A stretch of DNA of 25,112 nucleotides. Origin: a bacterium. GTDB lineage: Bacteria; Latescibacterota; Latescibacteria; Latescibacterales; Latescibacteraceae. Below, piece by piece: positions 22,619 to 25,112 of the stretch (positions are counted from its first letter, which is position 1; each line of letters starts with the position of its first letter). The stretch is taken from assembly GCA_021372535.1 (NCBI GenBank), contig JAJFUH010000077.1, positions 1-25,112 of the forward strand, given 5' to 3'. A program made the position numbers and the translations under genes. The notes beneath the pieces were generated by a model. The model ran no database searches and was not told the origin of the DNA. It worked only from the letters and a program-made list of their open reading frames with translations.

Positions 22619-23782
22619 ATGCAGTGTCATGCGCAGGGAGTGTATGTGTTCGGAATCATTCTTACATCCATTATCACATTGATGCACGTTTACGTCTTCT
22701 GGCGGGCATCCACCATGCCGTTTCTGAAACGGCATGTTCACCGGAAATACAACATCGCGGCAGGCGTGGGCCTCTGGGCGGTTTTTTACCTGGGCCGTGT
22801 TTTCGGCCACGGCGGCACGGGCACCCTCGCAGTGATACTGGAGTTGCTCGGCATGGACTGGATGGCCGTGTTATTCCTGATATTCGTTTCCCTTCTTTCG
22901 ATGGATATCATCACCGGGTTCGGTTTTCTCCTGCCCCGGCTGGCGCCATCACTGCGGGGTCTGGCCCTTATTGCGGGAGGAATTCTTTCTGTTATCGCGA
23001 TTGTTCAGGGCATGAGGCCGCCGGTGGTACAAAAATATGAAGTATATCTTTCCGGACTTCCCGATGAGATGAACGGTATGGTAATCATTGCCATGTCAGA
23101 CCTGCATCTCGGCTCACTGATCGGCAAACGATGGCTGGAGGCCCGGGTCGACCAGGTTCGGGAGCAGCATCCGGACCTCGTGCTCCTGCTGGGGGATATT
23201 ATTGAAGGGCATGGCGGATCACAGAGGGAACTCCTTCCGGTTTTCAACAGCATTTCCGCGCCTCTGGGCGTCTGGGCGGTTTCCGGCAACCACGATTTCC
23301 ATGGTCGTAACAATGCAGGCATATCGCTGTTCAGGGATGCAGGTTTTAGAGAGCTCCGCAACTCATGGGCTGAGCTCCGGCCCGGTTTCATTCTGGCAGG
23401 AGTGGAGAATCTCACCGCCAGACAGTATCCCGGCTATGGCAGAGACCCCGTTTCGCAGGCGCTCGCAGAACGGCCTCCGGGCTTAACTATTTTTCTCTCC
23501 CATAAACCCTGGCAGACCGACAGAGCGGCGAACCTCGGTGTCGGCCTGATGCTCTGCGGCCATACTCATGGAGGGCAGATCTGGCCGTTCGGCTATCTGG
23601 TCCGTCGGGAATACCCGCTGCTTGAGGGACGGTATGACGTGGACGGCATGACGGTCATTGTCTGTCGTGGTACGGGAACATGGGGACCGCGCATGCGCCT
23701 CTGGCGTCCCGGCGAGATTCTCCGCGTGACATTGCGGGAGAAAGGAAAACGGGACATAACAGGAGAAAACGGGCGGCGGTAA
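22619..23782 (+). CDS. Membrane-anchored calcineurin-like metallophosphoesterase (YaeI-like)
   Basis: The 387-residue protein has an N-terminal membrane region with four hydrophobic segments (to ~145) and a C-terminal metallophosphoesterase domain. All metal-ligand motifs are present: D161 and H163 in SDLHLG, D193 in LLGDIIEG, N224/H225 in GNHDFHG, SHKPW, and H315/H317 in GHTHGGQIWP. Related enzymes act on phosphodiesters at the membrane surface (YaeI, and UDP-diacylglucosamine or lipid-linked substrates in other branches); the substrate here is unknown. ATG 22619 lacks a ribosome binding site; GTG 22646, 5 nt after AGGGAG (22635-22640), begins exactly at the first membrane helix and may be the true start. 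Confidence 0.9.
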   Translation: MQCHAQGVYVFGIILTSIITLMHVYVFWRASTMPFLKRHVHRKYNIAAGVGLWAVFYLGRVFGHGGTGTLAVILELLGMDWMAVLFLIFVSLLSMDIITGFGFLLPRLAPSLRGLALIAGGILSVIAIVQGMRPPVVQKYEVYLSGLPDEMNGMVIIAMSDLHLGSLIGKRWLEARVDQVREQHPDLVLLLGDIIEGHGGSQRELLPVFNSISAPLGVWAVSGNHDFHGRNNAGISLFRDAGFRELRNSWAELRPGFILAGVENLTARQYPGYGRDPVSQALAERPPGLTIFLSHKPWQTDRAANLGVGLMLCGHTHGGQIWPFGYLVRREYPLLEGRYDVDGMTVIVCRGTGTWGPRMRLWRPGEILRVTLREKGKRDITGENGRR

Positions 23783-23914
23783 CTGACAAAGGGCATAACC
23801 CTGTCATTTTGAAACCCTCCCCGGGCAATTCCCGGAACCATCTGCAAATCTGAATAACTCATTGTTTATAATTCAATTATCACTGTCATTAGACCCCTTT
23901 TTTATCTTTGTGCA

Positions 23915-25112
23915 TTACCGCACATCGTACCGTAAAAATGAAACGAACGCCCCGGTGAAAAAGACGATGATCATGAGCGCCATCACCGCAAAATCGGGGA
24001 TCGCGAGCATAAGCGACTCCCGCAGGCTCATCGGCTTGAATTCGTGCGGAGGCATGTCGCTGATATCCGGCTTTACCTGCTGGGAGGGATTGCTGAAATT
24101 GATATTCTGCATCATCTTCGCGTTCGCCCACTTGGTGAAAACCGGTTTGTAGGTCTTGATGGAATTCAGGAACCGCTCGTGCTCCTGGATACCGGTCTTG
24201 CCCATGCTCATGGCGCCGAATGTCATCGCCGATGCCGGAGAAATCCGTGACAGCACCATCGCGAGCATCTGCTGACGGTGGCGCTTGGACTGGTACTCAC
24301 GTTCGAGATCGGAATTTTTTGTGTCGATTCTGGCGGTTGCGTTCTGCTGAAAATCCTCGATGTACTTTCTGAACTTTTCCTGCCACTCCTTGACATCCTC
24401 CTGTGCACCCTTCGGGTTATTCTTTATCCATTCCTGAACCTCTTTTTGTGCCGAACCCTGAATTTCCTGTAGAAATGCATCTTTTTGAGCGGTCACTTCG
24501 TGCGCCGAGGGAATCGGATTGATGAGACCCGCCGCAATGACAGCAGTCTTCGGAATGACGAATATGAATGTCACCCATGCGAACAGGAGAATGAAGAGGC
24601 TGCTCGAAGACCTTCCTGTCAGCGCCGAAACCATGAGTCCGAGGGTAAAAAAGACAGAAAGGTAAAGAATGAACAGCAGGAAAATAAAGCCCATCCGTAT
24701 CCAGTCCTGGCCGGTAAATGCGAGATCGGGATACACGAGCAGTATGATGAGGCCGATCACAAACGGTATCACGAGGGGAACCATCAGGCTGATAAATCCG
24801 CCGATGGTCTTGCCGAGAATGAGACGGTCTCGGGGCACGCGATTCGACAGGCTCAGCTTGAGCGTTCCGCGTTCACGTTCCCCCACGATGGCGTCATACG
24901 TGAAAAGAATCGCCAGGAGGCTCAGCACGATTCTCACAATCAGGGTCAGGTCGAGCTCGCCGAAAATAGCCAGCACCGGGTTACTGTCGTACTTGGAATC
25001 GACGAGGCTCGGGTCGTAGGCTATGTTGACTGTCGCCTGACGGCCCACTGCTTCCTGCACCCCCGTTATGACTGTGCTTAACACCTGGGGTGATTTGGTT
25101 ATCTTTGTTCCG
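23915..25112 (-). CDS. ABC-2 type transporter permease, N-terminus cut by window edge
   Basis: The frame is open leftward from the right window edge to TAA at 23915-23917. A GTG at 25084 could be read as a start, but the frame stays open for nine further codons to the edge without a stop, so the N-terminal membrane helix is most likely outside. At least 389 residues are seen. After an external N-terminal stretch, membrane helices cluster in 'IVRIVLSLLAILFTYDAIVGERERGTL', 'LIILLVYP', 'FILYLSVFFTLGLMVSALT' and 'ILLFAWVTFIFVIP'. A long, charged, largely helical insert (EWIKNNPKGAQEDVKEWQEK) follows, then a last helix 'FAVMALMIIVFFTGAFVSFL'. The motif 'YDAIVGERERGTL' is the hallmark of ABC-2 permeases (NosY/DUF3526 type). 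The ATPase partner should lie beyond the right edge; the substrate is unknown. Confidence 0.87.
   Translation of the reverse strand, partial: GTKITKSPQVLSTVITGVQEAVGRQATVNIAYDPSLVDSKYDSNPVLAIFGELDLTLIVRIVLSLLAILFTYDAIVGERERGTLKLSLSNRVPRDRLILGKTIGGFISLMVPLVIPFVIGLIILLVYPDLAFTGQDWIRMGFIFLLFILYLSVFFTLGLMVSALTGRSSSSLFILLFAWVTFIFVIPKTAVIAAGLINPIPSAHEVTAQKDAFLQEIQGSAQKEVQEWIKNNPKGAQEDVKEWQEKFRKYIEDFQQNATARIDTKNSDLEREYQSKRHRQQMLAMVLSRISPASAMTFGAMSMGKTGIQEHERFLNSIKTYKPVFTKWANAKMMQNINFSNPSQQVKPDISDMPPHEFKPMSLRESLMLAIPDFAVMALMIIVFFTGAFVSFLRYDVR

Noticed and set aside
23815-23840. CCGGG/CCCGG inverted repeat between the metallophosphoesterase and permease genes as terminator
   Set aside because: The stem is only 5 bp and no T-run follows on either strand.
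24485-25081. Plus-strand frame opposite the ABC permease
   Set aside because: The minus strand encodes a clear ABC-2 permease; the plus frame is highly polar low-complexity shadow sequence.
1-25112. CRISPR array or cas genes
   Set aside because: The tandem repeats found have only two units without unique spacers, and no Cas-like protein is present.

Overview
The window looks like a chromosomal segment of an uncultivated Gram-negative bacterium, most plausibly of the FCB (Fibrobacterota-Chlorobiota-Bacteroidota) superphylum or a related candidate phylum such as Latescibacterota. This is inference from gene content and order: ftsK-lolA coupling, an S8 protease ending in a FlgD-like module, an M23 peptidase and a bactofilin directly ahead of the ATP synthase genes, an ATP synthase cluster without atpD and atpC, and a Tat-exported Gfo/Idh/MocA-type oxidoreductase. 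No rRNA or other taxonomic marker is present.

Layout. 1-971 (minus): secreted beta-propeller protein running off the left edge. 972-1505: AT-rich divergent regulatory region with a near-consensus promoter for ftsK. 1506-6942: ftsK, lolA, a subtilisin-like protease and a HIT-family protein, with ATGA or GTGA overlaps at two of the junctions. 7257-8675: membrane-anchored M23 peptidase and bactofilin. 8701-15013: F-type ATP synthase genes in the order atpI, atpB, two different c-type genes, atpF, atpH, atpA, atpG, closed by a strong intrinsic terminator at 15038-15074. 15094-19608: Tat-exported oxidoreductase, a DUF1015 protein and DNA primase. 19743-19817: tRNA-Asn(GTT). About 19820-22620: AT-rich, gene-poor accessory island with a frameshifted NTF2-like pseudogene, integron-cassette-like motifs, a DUF2279 protein and two long inverted repeats. 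22619-25112: metallophosphoesterase (plus) and a partial ABC-2 type permease (minus) running off the right edge.

The most remarkable system is the ATP synthase rotor. The first c-type gene encodes three fused c hairpins (six membrane helices) repeated with an exact 80-residue period. Only the first hairpin keeps the ion-binding glutamate (E60); the second has Gln (Q140) and the third His (H220) at that site, and the accompanying helix-1 Glu (E27) has become Ser and Thr. The next gene, 157 bp downstream, encodes an ordinary 85-residue single-hairpin c subunit with carboxylates on both helices (E32, E65) and a much stronger ribosome binding site. Together they predict a hetero-oligomeric c-ring with fewer ion sites than hairpins. 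The nearest precedent known to me is the mixed F/V-like rotor of Acetobacterium woodii. Several spacers inside this operon are unusually long and contain strong inverted repeats or tandem repeats, which may set unequal expression of the subunits.
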